Part shown: piece by piece, positions 1 to 7,755 of the stretch
Layout: each line of letters starts with the position of its first letter
Numbering within the stretch: the first letter of the stretch is position 1
Origin: Gemmatimonadota bacterium
GTDB taxonomy: Bacteria; Gemmatimonadota; Gemmatimonadetes; Gemmatimonadales; GWC2-71-9
DNA: 12,487 nt
Direction: 5' to 3'
Assembly: GCA_003222235.1 (NCBI GenBank)
Contig: QHVD01000302.1
Location: forward strand, 12,152 to 24,638
Made by a program: the position numbers and the translations under genes
Notes under the pieces: generated by a model
The model's input: only the letters and a program-made list of their open reading frames with translations
The model's database searches: none
What the model was told of the DNA's origin: nothing

Positions 1-1
1 A

Positions 2-448
2 TCGTTGCCGTTTCTCGCCGCGCTCCTCGGGCTCGTCCTCCCGAGGCAGGCGGTGCGGAACGGCCAGCCGCGACAGATCCCGCAACTCGCGTTCTCCTCG
101 GAGTTTGCGGGCGTGGATCAGGACGGCAACTGCAAGTGGGAAGGGCGGGTAGAAGGCGCAGTCGCCGGACGCGTGACGATCGCGCTCCATCAGGTGGAAA
201 GCCCACTCGAAGCCAGCAATCCCGTGTGGCACGTTCGCTCGCGTTGGAAGGTCGCGGCGGCGCCGCGCGCACGCTCGTTCGAGGCGGAATTGGAAGGGAT
301 GGTGGATTGGAAGACCGGCTCGAGCCAGTTGAGCGGGACGATCACGAGCGGTTGGATGAAGGGGGCCTGGGTGCAGGAGGAAGCCCGCTTCGTGAACGGT
401 GACCCGAGGGGAGTGCTGCGCATCATTCCATCCCTCGCGGTGCGCTAG
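2..448 (+). CDS. 3' part of a small, probably secreted protein of unknown function
   Basis: The frame is open to the left edge of the window, so the true start is probably upstream and the gene is partial. The first visible residues form a hydrophobic stretch (LPFLAALLGLVLP) that looks like the core of a signal peptide, followed by about 130 residues of soluble sequence. A TTG at 5 could serve as a start, but no ribosome binding site can be judged because only four bases precede it. The body reads as alternating beta-type segments (for example VTIALHQVES and SSQLSGTITSG) and contains one Cys near the middle. I do not recognise a family. Its stop lies 13 bases from the stop of the convergent YVTN gene. 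Codon use matches the neighbours, so it is probably a real gene, but its role is unknown. Confidence 0.6.
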   Translation, partial: SLPFLAALLGLVLPRQAVRNGQPRQIPQLAFSSEFAGVDQDGNCKWEGRVEGAVAGRVTIALHQVESPLEASNPVWHVRSRWKVAAAPRARSFEAELEGMVDWKTGSSQLSGTITSGWMKGAWVQEEARFVNGDPRGVLRIIPSLAVR

Positions 449-469
449 CAGCGACCGCCGGTCAGCGCA
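441..469. terminator. possible hairpin between convergent genes
   Basis: Arms TGCGCT (441-446) and AGCGCA (464-469) can pair, with a nested GACC/GGTC stem (453-456 with 460-463) around a three-base loop and a six-base bulge on one side. It covers both convergent stop codons, where a bidirectional terminator could sit. There is no T-run on either strand, so the terminator role is only a guess. Confidence 0.25.
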
Positions 470-1589
470 TGTTCCCCGTATGCCCGAGCGAGTACCGTCC
501 GGGCTGCGGCCAGACGCACAGCCCGTGCGGCTCGTGACCGACCTTGATTCGGTGCGCGAGTCGCCCCGTGCGGGTGTCGAACACGTAGACCTCTTCGTCG
601 TAGCGGCCTGACAGCCACAGTTCGTTGCCGTCCGCGCTCACGTTGCCCATGTCCGGGCTGCCGCCGCCCGGCACGGGCCAGGTCGCGACGATTTTCTGGG
701 TCGCGGGATCGAGCACCGTGATGCTCCCCGGCCCGTGCCGGCCTCCGGCGACCGTGTTCCAGCCGCGGTTCGAGATGTACATGAGGTGCCCGTCCCGGCT
801 CGGATAGATCCCGTGGGTCCCCCGCCCCGTCGCGATGAATCCAATCCGCCGAAAGGCATCTGGATCCAGCAGATGGACGCCGTTGGCCGCCATGTCGGCG
901 ACGTAGAACACGCGCCCGTCGGGGGAGGAGCGGATGTCCTGCGGCATCGCCGCGCTGCCCAAGCCTGCCGGATCGAGCACCAGGTAACCCACGATCTTCC
1001 GGGCCCCGACGTCGAGCTTGAGAACCTGGCCCGAGAACTCGCACGTCGCGATCGCGAACCGCCCGTCGGCCGTGAACTCCATGTGGTCCACGCCGCGGCA
1101 TGCGGCCGGCACCGACTCCACGAGCCGCATGGTCTGCGCGTCGCGGAAGTCGAGCCGGCGGCGCCGCTCGGCGACGACGATCGCGAAGCGGCCGCCCGGC
1201 GTGAAGTACAGGTTGTAGGGGTCGTCGACCGCCACGCTCTTCCCCGCGCGGCCCGTCGTCGGATCGATCGGGGTGAGACTGTTCCCGAGGTTGTTCGCCA
1301 CCCATAACGTCTTCAGGTCGTACGACGGCACGACGTGCTGCGGCACCGCCCCCGTCGGGAAGGTGCGCCCCACCGTGTACGTAAGCTGATCGATGACCGT
1401 GACCGAACCGTCCTTGCTGTTGGGCACGTACACGAGCGGGACGGCGCGTCGCGCGACGGGACTCAGCATCCCGGCGCCCGCCGCGGCATACAGATTGGGC
1501 GGCCCCGTGTCCCCCGCGGCCGTGGCCTGAGCTGCGGCACGAGCGGCGAGCATGAGCAGCGCAAGCGAGGATCGAGTCATGGCTGGCAT
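462..1589 (-). CDS. YVTN-family beta-propeller protein (YncE-like), exported
   Basis: The 375-residue product starts with a short basic segment and a hydrophobic stretch ending in AARAAAQA, a likely Sec signal peptide, so it probably acts in the periplasm or outside. The rest consists of repeated propeller blades. Clear examples are VYVPNSKDGSVTVID (about residues 53-67), LWVANNLGNSLTPID (95-109), a FYVADMAANGVHLLD blade and an LWLSGRYDEEVYVFD blade, each followed by a strand and a D/G-rich turn, as in the 40-residue YVTN repeat and YncE proteins. Such proteins are structural or binding propellers, and no catalytic residues can be assigned. Two in-frame ATGs compete (1589 and 1580), neither has a strong Shine-Dalgarno sequence, and the shorter form (MTRSSLALL) makes a more typical signal peptide. 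It is divergent from the M14 peptidase gene across a 110-base gap in which I see no convincing promoter. The ligand is unknown. Confidence 0.85.
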   Translation of the reverse strand: MPAMTRSSLALLMLAARAAAQATAAGDTGPPNLYAAAGAGMLSPVARRAVPLVYVPNSKDGSVTVIDQLTYTVGRTFPTGAVPQHVVPSYDLKTLWVANNLGNSLTPIDPTTGRAGKSVAVDDPYNLYFTPGGRFAIVVAERRRRLDFRDAQTMRLVESVPAACRGVDHMEFTADGRFAIATCEFSGQVLKLDVGARKIVGYLVLDPAGLGSAAMPQDIRSSPDGRVFYVADMAANGVHLLDPDAFRRIGFIATGRGTHGIYPSRDGHLMYISNRGWNTVAGGRHGPGSITVLDPATQKIVATWPVPGGGSPDMGNVSADGNELWLSGRYDEEVYVFDTRTGRLAHRIKVGHEPHGLCVWPQPGRYSLGHTGNMR

Positions 1590-1699
1590 CGCGACGGGGC
1601 GCGGATAGTTTACTTCGTCCCGTCTCCAAACAGGAGCCCCCGGGGAACGAGCGCAACGCCAGGATCTTCTGGCCCGGGCGCTGCCCTAAGGGGAGAACG

Positions 1700-4501
1700 A
1701 TGTCTCGTTTCACGGCTCGCTCCACCATGGCACTCAGGGTCGCAGCGCTGGTCGCGCTGCCGACTGCCGCCCCCGCCACCTCGGCCACCCAGACCCGGGT
1801 CACGTCGCCCAAGGAAGCGCTGGGATTCGACATCGGCGACGACTACCATCTGGCGACCTACACCCAGCTCGAGGCATACTGGGCGCGGCTCGCCAGGCAA
1901 TCGCGCCGCGTCGTGCTCCAGGAGATCGGCAAGACCGCCGAGGGCCGCCCCCAGCTCATGGCGATCGTCACGTCCCCCGAGAACCACAAGCGCTTGTCCC
2001 GCTACAAGGAGATCGCGCGTCGCCTCGCGCTCGCCGGGGGGCTCACCGACGAGCAGGCCCGGGGGCTCGCAGCCGAAGGCCGGACCGTCGTGTGGATCGA
2101 CGGCGGTCTGCACGCCACCGAAGTGCTGGGCGCGCATCAGCTCATGGAGCTCGTCTACGAGATGGCGACTCGCGACGATCCCGAGACGCGCCGGATCCTG
2201 AACGACGTGGTCCTGCTCGCCGTCCACGCCAACCCCGACGGCATGGAGCTCGTCTCCGGCTGGTACATGCGGGAGCCCGACACGCTGCGGCGCTCGATCG
2301 ACCACATCCCCCGGCTCTACCAGAAATACATCGGGCACGACAACAACCGCGATTTCTACATGGTGAGCCAGCCGGAGACCGAGAACCTCGCCCGGGTCAT
2401 GGTTCGCGAGTGGTTCCCGCAGATCGTCTACAACCACCACCAGACCGGTCCGCCGGGAACGGTGTTGTTCGCGCCGCCGTTTCGGGATCCGTTCAACTAC
2501 CACTACGACCCGCTGATCCCGCTCGGTATCGAGATGGTGGGGGCCGCCATGCACGCGAGGCTCGCAGCCGAGGGGAAGCCGGGCGCCACGATGCGCGCTG
2601 GCTCGCTCTATTCCACGTGGTGGAACGGCGGCCTCCGCACCACGGCGTATTTCCACAACATGATCGGCCTCCTGACCGAGACCATCGGGAACCCTACGCC
2701 GATCGAGATCCCCTTCATCCCGGATAGAGAGCTCCCGAAAGGGGATATGGCCTACCCGATCGAGCCCCAGCGGTGGCGCTTCCGGCAATCGATCGACTAC
2801 TCGCTGACGATGAACCGCGCCGTGCTCGACTTCGCGTCACGCTATCGCGAGACGTTGCTCTACGACATCTACCTGATGGGGAAGCGTTCGATCGAGCGCG
2901 GCAGCCGCGACAGCTGGACCATCCATCCGCAGGTCATCGAGGCGGTGAAGGCCGCAGCCGCGAAGGACAGCGCCGCGCGCGACACGACGCGCGGGCGGCG
3001 CGGCGGGGAGGGTATCGTGCCCGGGAAGCTCGTGGCGTTGCTCCACGACCCCCTCCAGCGCGACCCCCGGGGCTACACCATCCCTGCCGACCAGCCGGAT
3101 TTTCCCACCGCGACCAAGTTCGTGAACGCGCTGATCAAGAACGGGATCGTGGTCGAGCGCGCGACGCGCGATTTCGAGGTGGCCGCGAAACGCTACCCGC
3201 CGGGGTCGTATGTGATCAAGACCGCTCAGGCGTTCCGGCCCCACATCCTCGACATGTTCGAGCCGCAGGACTATCCCAACGACTTCGCGTACCCCGGCGG
3301 CCCGCCCATCCCGCCGTACGACAACGCCGGTTGGACGCTCGCCTATCAAATGGGCGTGCAGTTCGACCGCATCCTCGATGCGTTTGAGGGCCCGTTCGAG
3401 AAGATCGCAGGATTCGCAGCGCCTCCGCCCGGAGCCGTGACGCAGGCCGACGGAGCCGCCGGGTTCCTGCTCGCGCACGAGCTCAACGACGCCGCCGTCG
3501 TCACGAACCGCTTGCTTGCGGCTAAACAGGACGTGTATTGGCTCACCGAGCCGTTTCAGGCGAACGGCCGCGCGTATCGGGCGGGCACGATCTTCATCCC
3601 GGCGACTGCCGCGACCTTGCCGATCTTGCGCGCGGCGGCCGGCCAGCTCGGGCTCGGCTTCGCCGGCGTCGCGATGAAGCCGGCCGTGGCCGCGCTGCGG
3701 CTCCGCCCCGTGCGGATCGGGCTGTGGGACCGCTACGGCGGCTCGATCCCGTCGGGCTGGACCCGCTGGCTGCTCGAGCGGTTCGAGTTCCCCTTCGAGG
3801 TCGTGTACCCCGTGACCCTCGACGCGGGGCCGCTCGCCGGCCGCTTCGATGTCCTCGTCCTTCCCGACGGCGCAATGCCCGACTCCGGGCGGCGCGAGGA
3901 GGACTCGCAGCCCGACTCGCTGTCCGTCCCCGCCGAGTACCGCGCCCGCCTCGGCCGCGTCACGCTGCAGACGACCGTGCCTCAGCTCCGGCAATTCGTC
4001 GAAGCGGGCGGAACAATCATTGCCGTCGGCGCCTCGACGAGCATCGGCCGGTACGCAGGGCTCCCGCTCGCGAACCACCTGGTCGAGGATGGCAGGCCGC
4101 TCCCCAGCTCCAAGTACTACGTGCCCGGGTCCGTGCTTCAGATTCGGATCGACACCACCCGCCCGCTCGCCTCCGGCATGGGTGAGCAGGCCGACGCGTT
4201 CCTCGACAACAGCCCGGTCTTCGATCTCGAGCCCGCGGCGATCGGGATGGGCGCGCGCCCCGTGGCCTGGTTCGACACCGAGCGGCCGCTGCGCAGCGGC
4301 TGGGCTTGGGGCCAGCGCTATCTCAAGGACGGCCTGGCCGTGGTCGAAGCAGAGGTGGGGAAGGGCAAGCTCTATCTCTTCGGCCCCGAGATCCTGAACC
4401 GCGGGCAATCGCACGGGACCTTCAAGCTTTTCTTCAACGGGATTTATCTTGCCGGGGCGACGCCGGTGGCGGAGTCGGCGGCCGGGCCGGGGTCGCGTTG
4501 A
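1700..4501 (+). CDS. M14-family zinc carboxypeptidase, large exported form with C-terminal amidotransferase-like region
   Basis: This 933-residue protein has an N-terminal signal peptide (hydrophobic MALRVAALVALPTAAPA, likely cleaved near residue 30), so it acts outside the cytoplasm. The M14 domain covers about residues 45-390. Zinc ligands are H138 and E141 in GGLHATEVLG, with the third ligand in the NHH motif (H246 or, by spacing, H247). N216-R217 in HDNNRDF match the substrate carboxylate-binding pair, and E327 in LLTETIGN matches the catalytic glutamate. All key residues are present, so it should be active. After a linker rich in Ala, Arg and Asp (about 415-440), residues about 671-790 resemble a class I amidotransferase/DJ-1-like fold (VRIGLWDRYGGSIPSG, FDVLVLPDGA, GGTIIAVGAS) without an obvious nucleophilic Cys. 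This composite layout is common among large exported M14 proteins of environmental bacteria. The ATG at 1700 has an AAGGGGAG ribosome binding site at about 1688-1695. Substrate specificity cannot be read from the sequence. Confidence 0.92.
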   Translation: MSRFTARSTMALRVAALVALPTAAPATSATQTRVTSPKEALGFDIGDDYHLATYTQLEAYWARLARQSRRVVLQEIGKTAEGRPQLMAIVTSPENHKRLSRYKEIARRLALAGGLTDEQARGLAAEGRTVVWIDGGLHATEVLGAHQLMELVYEMATRDDPETRRILNDVVLLAVHANPDGMELVSGWYMREPDTLRRSIDHIPRLYQKYIGHDNNRDFYMVSQPETENLARVMVREWFPQIVYNHHQTGPPGTVLFAPPFRDPFNYHYDPLIPLGIEMVGAAMHARLAAEGKPGATMRAGSLYSTWWNGGLRTTAYFHNMIGLLTETIGNPTPIEIPFIPDRELPKGDMAYPIEPQRWRFRQSIDYSLTMNRAVLDFASRYRETLLYDIYLMGKRSIERGSRDSWTIHPQVIEAVKAAAAKDSAARDTTRGRRGGEGIVPGKLVALLHDPLQRDPRGYTIPADQPDFPTATKFVNALIKNGIVVERATRDFEVAAKRYPPGSYVIKTAQAFRPHILDMFEPQDYPNDFAYPGGPPIPPYDNAGWTLAYQMGVQFDRILDAFEGPFEKIAGFAAPPPGAVTQADGAAGFLLAHELNDAAVVTNRLLAAKQDVYWLTEPFQANGRAYRAGTIFIPATAATLPILRAAAGQLGLGFAGVAMKPAVAALRLRPVRIGLWDRYGGSIPSGWTRWLLERFEFPFEVVYPVTLDAGPLAGRFDVLVLPDGAMPDSGRREEDSQPDSLSVPAEYRARLGRVTLQTTVPQLRQFVEAGGTIIAVGASTSIGRYAGLPLANHLVEDGRPLPSSKYYVPGSVLQIRIDTTRPLASGMGEQADAFLDNSPVFDLEPAAIGMGARPVAWFDTERPLRSGWAWGQRYLKDGLAVVEAEVGKGKLYLFGPEILNRGQSHGTFKLFFNGIYLAGATPVAESAAGPGSR

Positions 4502-4591
4502 GCGGTGCACGCCGCTTGCCAAACCATCGAGCCCGCCGCACCTTCCCTGCCATCCACCCTCCCCCTCAGGGTTCCAGCCATCGTCACACCC

Positions 4592-4597
4592 AGGAGG
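4592..4597 (+). promoter_or_regulatory. ribosome binding site that fixes the GTG start of the S8 protease
   Basis: AGGAGG lies five bases before the GTG at 4603. The reading frame is open further upstream, back into the M14 gene, but only this GTG gives a Shine-Dalgarno sequence followed directly by a lipoprotein signal peptide. The start is therefore placed here. Confidence 0.85.
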
Positions 4598-4602
4598 CCC
4601 TC

Positions 4603-6066
4603 GTGAAACCCGTCCGCTGGTCTCTGGCGGTCCTCGTCGCTGCTCTGATCGTCACCGGGTGTGGGCACGATGCTGGGACCGGCCCCACGACGCGGGAGAG
4701 CTCGCCCGATTTCTCGCGTCGCGGCCGCCCCTCGACCGGCGGGCCGGCCTCCTATGTGATCCTCCACGGTGGCGGCTCGCTCCCCCCCGGTCTCGCGCGC
4801 CATGTGGAGGCGGCCGGGGGAACCCTAACGGGGGCGCTACCCCAGATCGGCGTCACCTTCGCGACCTCGGGGGCGACGGACTTCGCGACACGCGCGTCGT
4901 GGATCCCGGGCGTGGGCACCGTCGCGCGGGATACGCTCGTCCGCTGGGTCGGCCCGAGCGATCGCGGCGTCCCGCTCGGCGACGCGGGTCCGGGCGGCGG
5001 CGTCGGGGCCGCCGGAATCGGAAACGACGAGCGCTTCTTCCCCGTCCAGTGGGCGCTCCAGGCCATCGACGCACCTGCCGCGTGGGATGCCGGCGCGCGA
5101 GGCAGGGGCGTCCGGGTCGCCGTGATCGATGGGGGAATCCGCAACACGCATATCGACCTTCGGGACAACATCGACAATGCGCGATCGCGGTCGTTCGTGC
5201 CGGGCTTCGCGTTCAACCAGGACGTGGGTCCGTTCTCCCACGCGACGCACGTGGCGGGAATCATCGCGGCCGAGCACAACGGTATCGGGACCATCGGCAT
5301 CGCCCCGGAGGCGACCATCATCGGCGTGAAGGCGCTCCACGCCGATTCGGGGACCTTCGCCGCGGTCATCCAGGCGATCGTGTACGCCGCCACGCCCATC
5401 AGCGAGGGCGGCGCCGGCGCTGACATCATCAACATGAGCCTCGCTGGCAGCTTCTACCGGCGGGGGCGGGACGCCGCGTTGCTCGCCGCGGCGCTGGGAC
5501 GTGCCACGAGCTACGCCCACCAGCGGGGGGTCACCGTCTTCGCGGCCGTGGGGAATGAGGCGACGGACTTCGATCACTCGCGCAACTTGGTTGTCCTCCC
5601 CGCCGAATCGCCGCACGTGATTGCGATCGCGGCGACGGGACCCGAAGGGTTCGGGCTGGGCGCGACCAACTTTGACCGTCCGGCGTCGTACACGAACTTT
5701 GGTAAGTCCCTAGTCTCCTTCGCGGCGCCGGGTGGAGACGAAGCGCTGTTCAACACACCCCAAGGGACCGCGAGCTGCACGCGGGCCCTGGGCACCGGAT
5801 CCCTGACGCTGCCGTGCGGGGTATTCGATTTCGTGCTGAGCCCGGGCAGCCTATACGCCGACAACGGGTACTTCTTCGCCGAAGGCACGAGCGCCGCAAC
5901 GCCCGCTGCGGCCGGTGTCGCGGCGCTGATCATCGAGAAGTACGGGAGGATAGGCCCGGCTCGTGTCGAGGCGCGGCTCCGCCACTCGGCGGATGATCTG
6001 GGCAAGCGTGGGAAGGATGACTTCTACGGCCTCGGTCGGGTCAACGCATTCAACGCCGTGCGCTAG
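4603..6066 (+). CDS. S8 (subtilisin-like) serine protease, lipoprotein with I9-like prodomain
   Basis: The 487-residue product begins with a lipoprotein signal peptide (basic start, hydrophobic core, lipobox VTGC with Cys20), so it should be lipid-anchored outside the cytoplasm. Residues about 50-116 (SYVILHGGG..., EAAGGTL, PQIGVTFA) resemble the I9 inhibitor prodomain. The catalytic domain runs from about 145 to the end. It has Asp176 in VAVIDGG, His213 in HATHVAG, oxyanion Asn318 in VGNEATD and Ser430 in GTSAATP, the full S8 triad. The usual HGTHVAG motif has Ala214 instead of Gly, a conservative change. Cys392 and Cys405 could form a disulfide, which suits an exported enzyme. It lies 101 bases after the M14 gene on the same strand, so the two may share an export and proteolysis role, but I cannot show co-transcription. 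The TAG stop lies in the left arm of the inverted-repeat element that follows. Family assignment is firm, but the substrate is unknown. Confidence 0.93.
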   Translation: MKPVRWSLAVLVAALIVTGCGHDAGTGPTTRESSPDFSRRGRPSTGGPASYVILHGGGSLPPGLARHVEAAGGTLTGALPQIGVTFATSGATDFATRASWIPGVGTVARDTLVRWVGPSDRGVPLGDAGPGGGVGAAGIGNDERFFPVQWALQAIDAPAAWDAGARGRGVRVAVIDGGIRNTHIDLRDNIDNARSRSFVPGFAFNQDVGPFSHATHVAGIIAAEHNGIGTIGIAPEATIIGVKALHADSGTFAAVIQAIVYAATPISEGGAGADIINMSLAGSFYRRGRDAALLAAALGRATSYAHQRGVTVFAAVGNEATDFDHSRNLVVLPAESPHVIAIAATGPEGFGLGATNFDRPASYTNFGKSLVSFAAPGGDEALFNTPQGTASCTRALGTGSLTLPCGVFDFVLSPGSLYADNGYFFAEGTSAATPAAAGVAALIIEKYGRIGPARVEARLRHSADDLGKRGKDDFYGLGRVNAFNAVR

Positions 6067-6170
6067 TGCCGTTCCAACTTGATCGGACTAATGACACACC
6101 GGTCGGCGAGCGCCAACGGTGAGGTGCCGAAGGCTCCCGACGCTCGGCGAGAATAGTTGGAACGGCGCTA
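6064..6170. mobile_element. MITE-like element with 14-bp terminal inverted repeats and TA duplication
   Basis: The ends are inverted copies of each other: GTGCCGTTCCAACT (6066-6079) against the reverse complement of AGTTGGAACGGCGC (6155-6168), matching at 13 of 14 positions. Both are flanked outside by TA (6064-6065 and 6169-6170), with C before the left TA and G after the right TA. The empty site would therefore be CTAG. The 103-bp core encodes nothing and carries a second imperfect inverted repeat (6102-6114 with 6139-6151, 10 of 13) and a small hairpin (6123-6128 with 6132-6137, GAA loop), making a nested fold. Duplication of TA, often within CTAG, is the known habit of IS630/Tc1-mariner elements, so a non-autonomous relative mobilised by such a transposase is the best guess. 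The structure may also act as a bidirectional terminator, because convergent genes end in both arms. No second copy was seen in the window. A plain terminator palindrome remains possible. Confidence 0.6.
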
Positions 6171-7050
6171 GGCTGACGACCAGTCGATGAGAATCTTCCC
6201 GGTGTTCCGGTTCTCGCGCATGCGCTGAAACGCCTCGGCGGCCCGCTCGGGAGGGAACACCGAGTCGACGTGCACCTTCAGCGCCCCGGACGCGAAGCCG
6301 GGAAGGTGCCCGCTTCTGCATCAGCAACGCCAGATCCGCTTCGACCTTGGCGCCGCCCAAGGTGGCGATCACGACGATGCGTCCCCCGACCGCCAGCACT
6401 CTGAGATCGCGCGCGAGCGTCGCGGCACCAACGGGGTCCAACACCACGTTGATGGCGTTCCGCCCCCAGCGCTCCTCGATCACGTCCGCGAAATCGCACT
6501 GGCTCGTGTCCACCGCGAGGTCGGCCCCGGCCCGCTCGAGCGCCGGGAGCTTCTCCGCCGTCCGGGTGGTCGCGGCCACACGCGCGCCGCGGAGCTTCGC
6601 GACCTGGATCGCCGCGAGCCCGACACCCGATGCGCCCGCATGAACGAGCACCGTCTCGCCGCCCGTGGCCTCACCCTCGACGACGAGATTGACGAACGCC
6701 GTGAGGAACGCTTCGGGGATGCCGGCTGCGGCGATGAGATCGGGCCGCGGCGGCGTCGGGAACAGCAGGCCCGCGGGGACGGCGGCGTACTCGGCGTGCC
6801 CGCCGCCGGCCAGGAGGGCGCAGACCCGTTCCCCCGTCTCCTCCACGGTGCCCGACACCTCCAGCCCCAGGATCTCGGACTCCCCGGGCGGCGGCGGATA
6901 GCGGCCCGCGATCTGCGACAGGTCGGCCCGGTTCACGCCGGAGGCGGCGACGCGCACCAGGACTTCATCGGCCTTTGGGACCGGCAGCCCGGCTTCGCGC
7001 AGCTCGGCGACGTACCGGGCGTCCTGGGCGGTGGCGTGCAAGAACTTCAT
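6168..7050 (-). pseudogene. quinone oxidoreductase (PIG3/zeta-crystallin type MDR), broken by an internal deletion
   Basis: The first 247 residues match NADPH-dependent quinone oxidoreductases of the zinc-free medium-chain dehydrogenase family. They include GVNRADL (38-44), YPPPPG (51-56), ILGLEVSGTV (60-69) and the Rossmann motif HAGASGVGLAAIQVAK (137-152). The ATG at 7050 has a GGAGG four bases upstream. At about 6306-6310, directly after LLMQKR, the frame breaks. The family's C-terminal end continues in another frame (6171-6305): LPGFASGALKVHVDSVFPPE, followed by ERAAEAF and NRNTGKILI, ending at a TAG read from 6170-6168. Relatives such as human PIG3 have about 27 residues between these two parts, while here only four bases remain, so roughly 75-85 bases appear deleted. 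If translated as is, the product would switch to an unrelated tail read through the inverted-repeat element to 6088. An assembly or sequencing error at this point is the main alternative, in which case the gene would be intact. Confidence 0.75.
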
Positions 7051-7113
7051 CACGCCTCCGGCCTGGAGCAATCGGTGACGCACCCGGTGGCCCCGGAGGT
7101 GAGGCTCCCAGGC

Positions 7114-7124
7114 GTTATGTTAAC
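7114..7124 (+). promoter_or_regulatory. possible -10 region close to the tag start codon
   Basis: The small inverted repeat GTTA-TGT-TAAC contains TATGTT (7116-7121), an AT-rich island in GC-rich surroundings, nine bases before the tag ATG. No Shine-Dalgarno sequence lies directly before that ATG, so a near-leaderless transcript starting around 7128-7131 is conceivable. No clear -35 element is seen. This is a weak call. Confidence 0.25.
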
Positions 7125-7130
7125 CACGCC

Positions 7131-7712
7131 ATGACACGACGTTGCAGCTGGGCGGACGGCGATCCACTCATGGAGGAGTATCACGACCGGGAATGGGGTG
7201 TGCCGCTGCATGGCGACAAAGAGCTGTTCGCAAAGCTCATCCTCGACGGCTTCCAGGCGGGGCTGAGCTGGGCGATCATCCTGCGCAAGCGGGAGCGATT
7301 CCTGGAAGCGTTCGAAGGGTTCGATCCGGAGCGCATGGCGTCCTACGACCGGAAACGGATCAGCCGACTGCTGAAGGACCCCGGGATCGTGCGCAACCGC
7401 CAGAAAGTCGAGGCCGCGGTGGCCAACGCCCGTGCCTTCCTGGACTTTCAAGAGACACACGGCTCCTTCGACGCGTTCCTGTGGAGCTTTGTGGGCGGCG
7501 TGCCGAAGCAGCATGCTCGCAAAACACTGCGGCAGATTCCCCCGCGGACGAGGGAGTCCGACCGCATGAGTGCGGAGCTCGGCGAGCGTGGCTTCCGTTT
7601 CGTGGGACCGACGATTTGCTACGCGTTCATGCAGGCGGTGGGGATGGTGAACGACCACCTCGTCACCTGTTTCCGACACGGCGAGCTGCGGCGTCTCACC
7701 GCCTCGCGCTAG
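7131..7712 (+). CDS. tag: DNA-3-methyladenine glycosylase I
   Basis: The 193-residue protein matches Tag along its full length (E. coli Tag has 187). The enzyme removes 3-methyladenine from alkylated DNA as the first step of base excision repair in the cytoplasm. The zinc-binding residues of the family are all present: Cys5 and His18 near the N-terminus (RRCSWADGDP, EYHDREWG), and His176 and Cys180 in NDHLVTC near the C-terminus. The active-site stretch FQAGLSW (41-47) and FVGPTICYAFMQAVG are also conserved. The position of the base-recognising Glu38 of E. coli Tag is Asp39 here, a conservative acidic replacement. The ATG at 7131 gives the expected N-terminus but has no clear Shine-Dalgarno sequence. 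The gene is divergent from the broken oxidoreductase across 80 bases, with no functional link apparent. It looks intact and of normal composition. Confidence 0.96.
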   Translation: MTRRCSWADGDPLMEEYHDREWGVPLHGDKELFAKLILDGFQAGLSWAIILRKRERFLEAFEGFDPERMASYDRKRISRLLKDPGIVRNRQKVEAAVANARAFLDFQETHGSFDAFLWSFVGGVPKQHARKTLRQIPPRTRESDRMSAELGERGFRFVGPTICYAFMQAVGMVNDHLVTCFRHGELRRLTASR

Positions 7713-7755
7713 CCCCTTTAAACTCAAGTGTAGCCGCAAGTTCGGGGAGCGCGAC

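Noticed and set aside
221..245. TGGCAC-containing stretch resembling a sigma-54 -24 element
   Set aside because: The expected TTGC at the -12 position is absent, and the site lies inside a coding region. No better candidate was found by eye anywhere in the window.
1590..1699. AT-richer stretch (TAAACT on the minus strand near 1610) as a promoter for the YVTN gene
   Set aside because: No -35 element lies at proper spacing, so the match is too weak to annotate.
445..1833. Long open frame on the minus strand overlapping the YVTN gene in another frame
   Set aside because: Its product is an Arg-rich string without recognisable domains, while the overlapping frame gives a signal peptide and clear YVTN blades. 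It is a by-product of high GC content.
1610..2788. 392-codon open frame antisense to the M14 peptidase
   Set aside because: The plus strand carries all M14 catalytic residues in order. The antisense product has biased Arg/Val/Asp composition and no motif.
2837..4522. 561-codon open frame antisense to the M14 peptidase C-terminal half
   Set aside because: Low-complexity Arg/Glu/Gly/Val composition, typical of antisense frames in GC-rich genes, with no domain seen.
4306..4602. Upstream extension of the S8 protease frame into the M14 gene
   Set aside because: The extension has no signal or domain and overlaps the M14 coding region. The GTG at 4603 has AGGAGG and a lipobox directly after it.
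6088..6305. C-terminal tail of the oxidoreductase as read straight through the break and the inverted repeat
   Set aside because: This tail has no family similarity. The family's true C-terminus is found in another frame and stops at 6168-6170.
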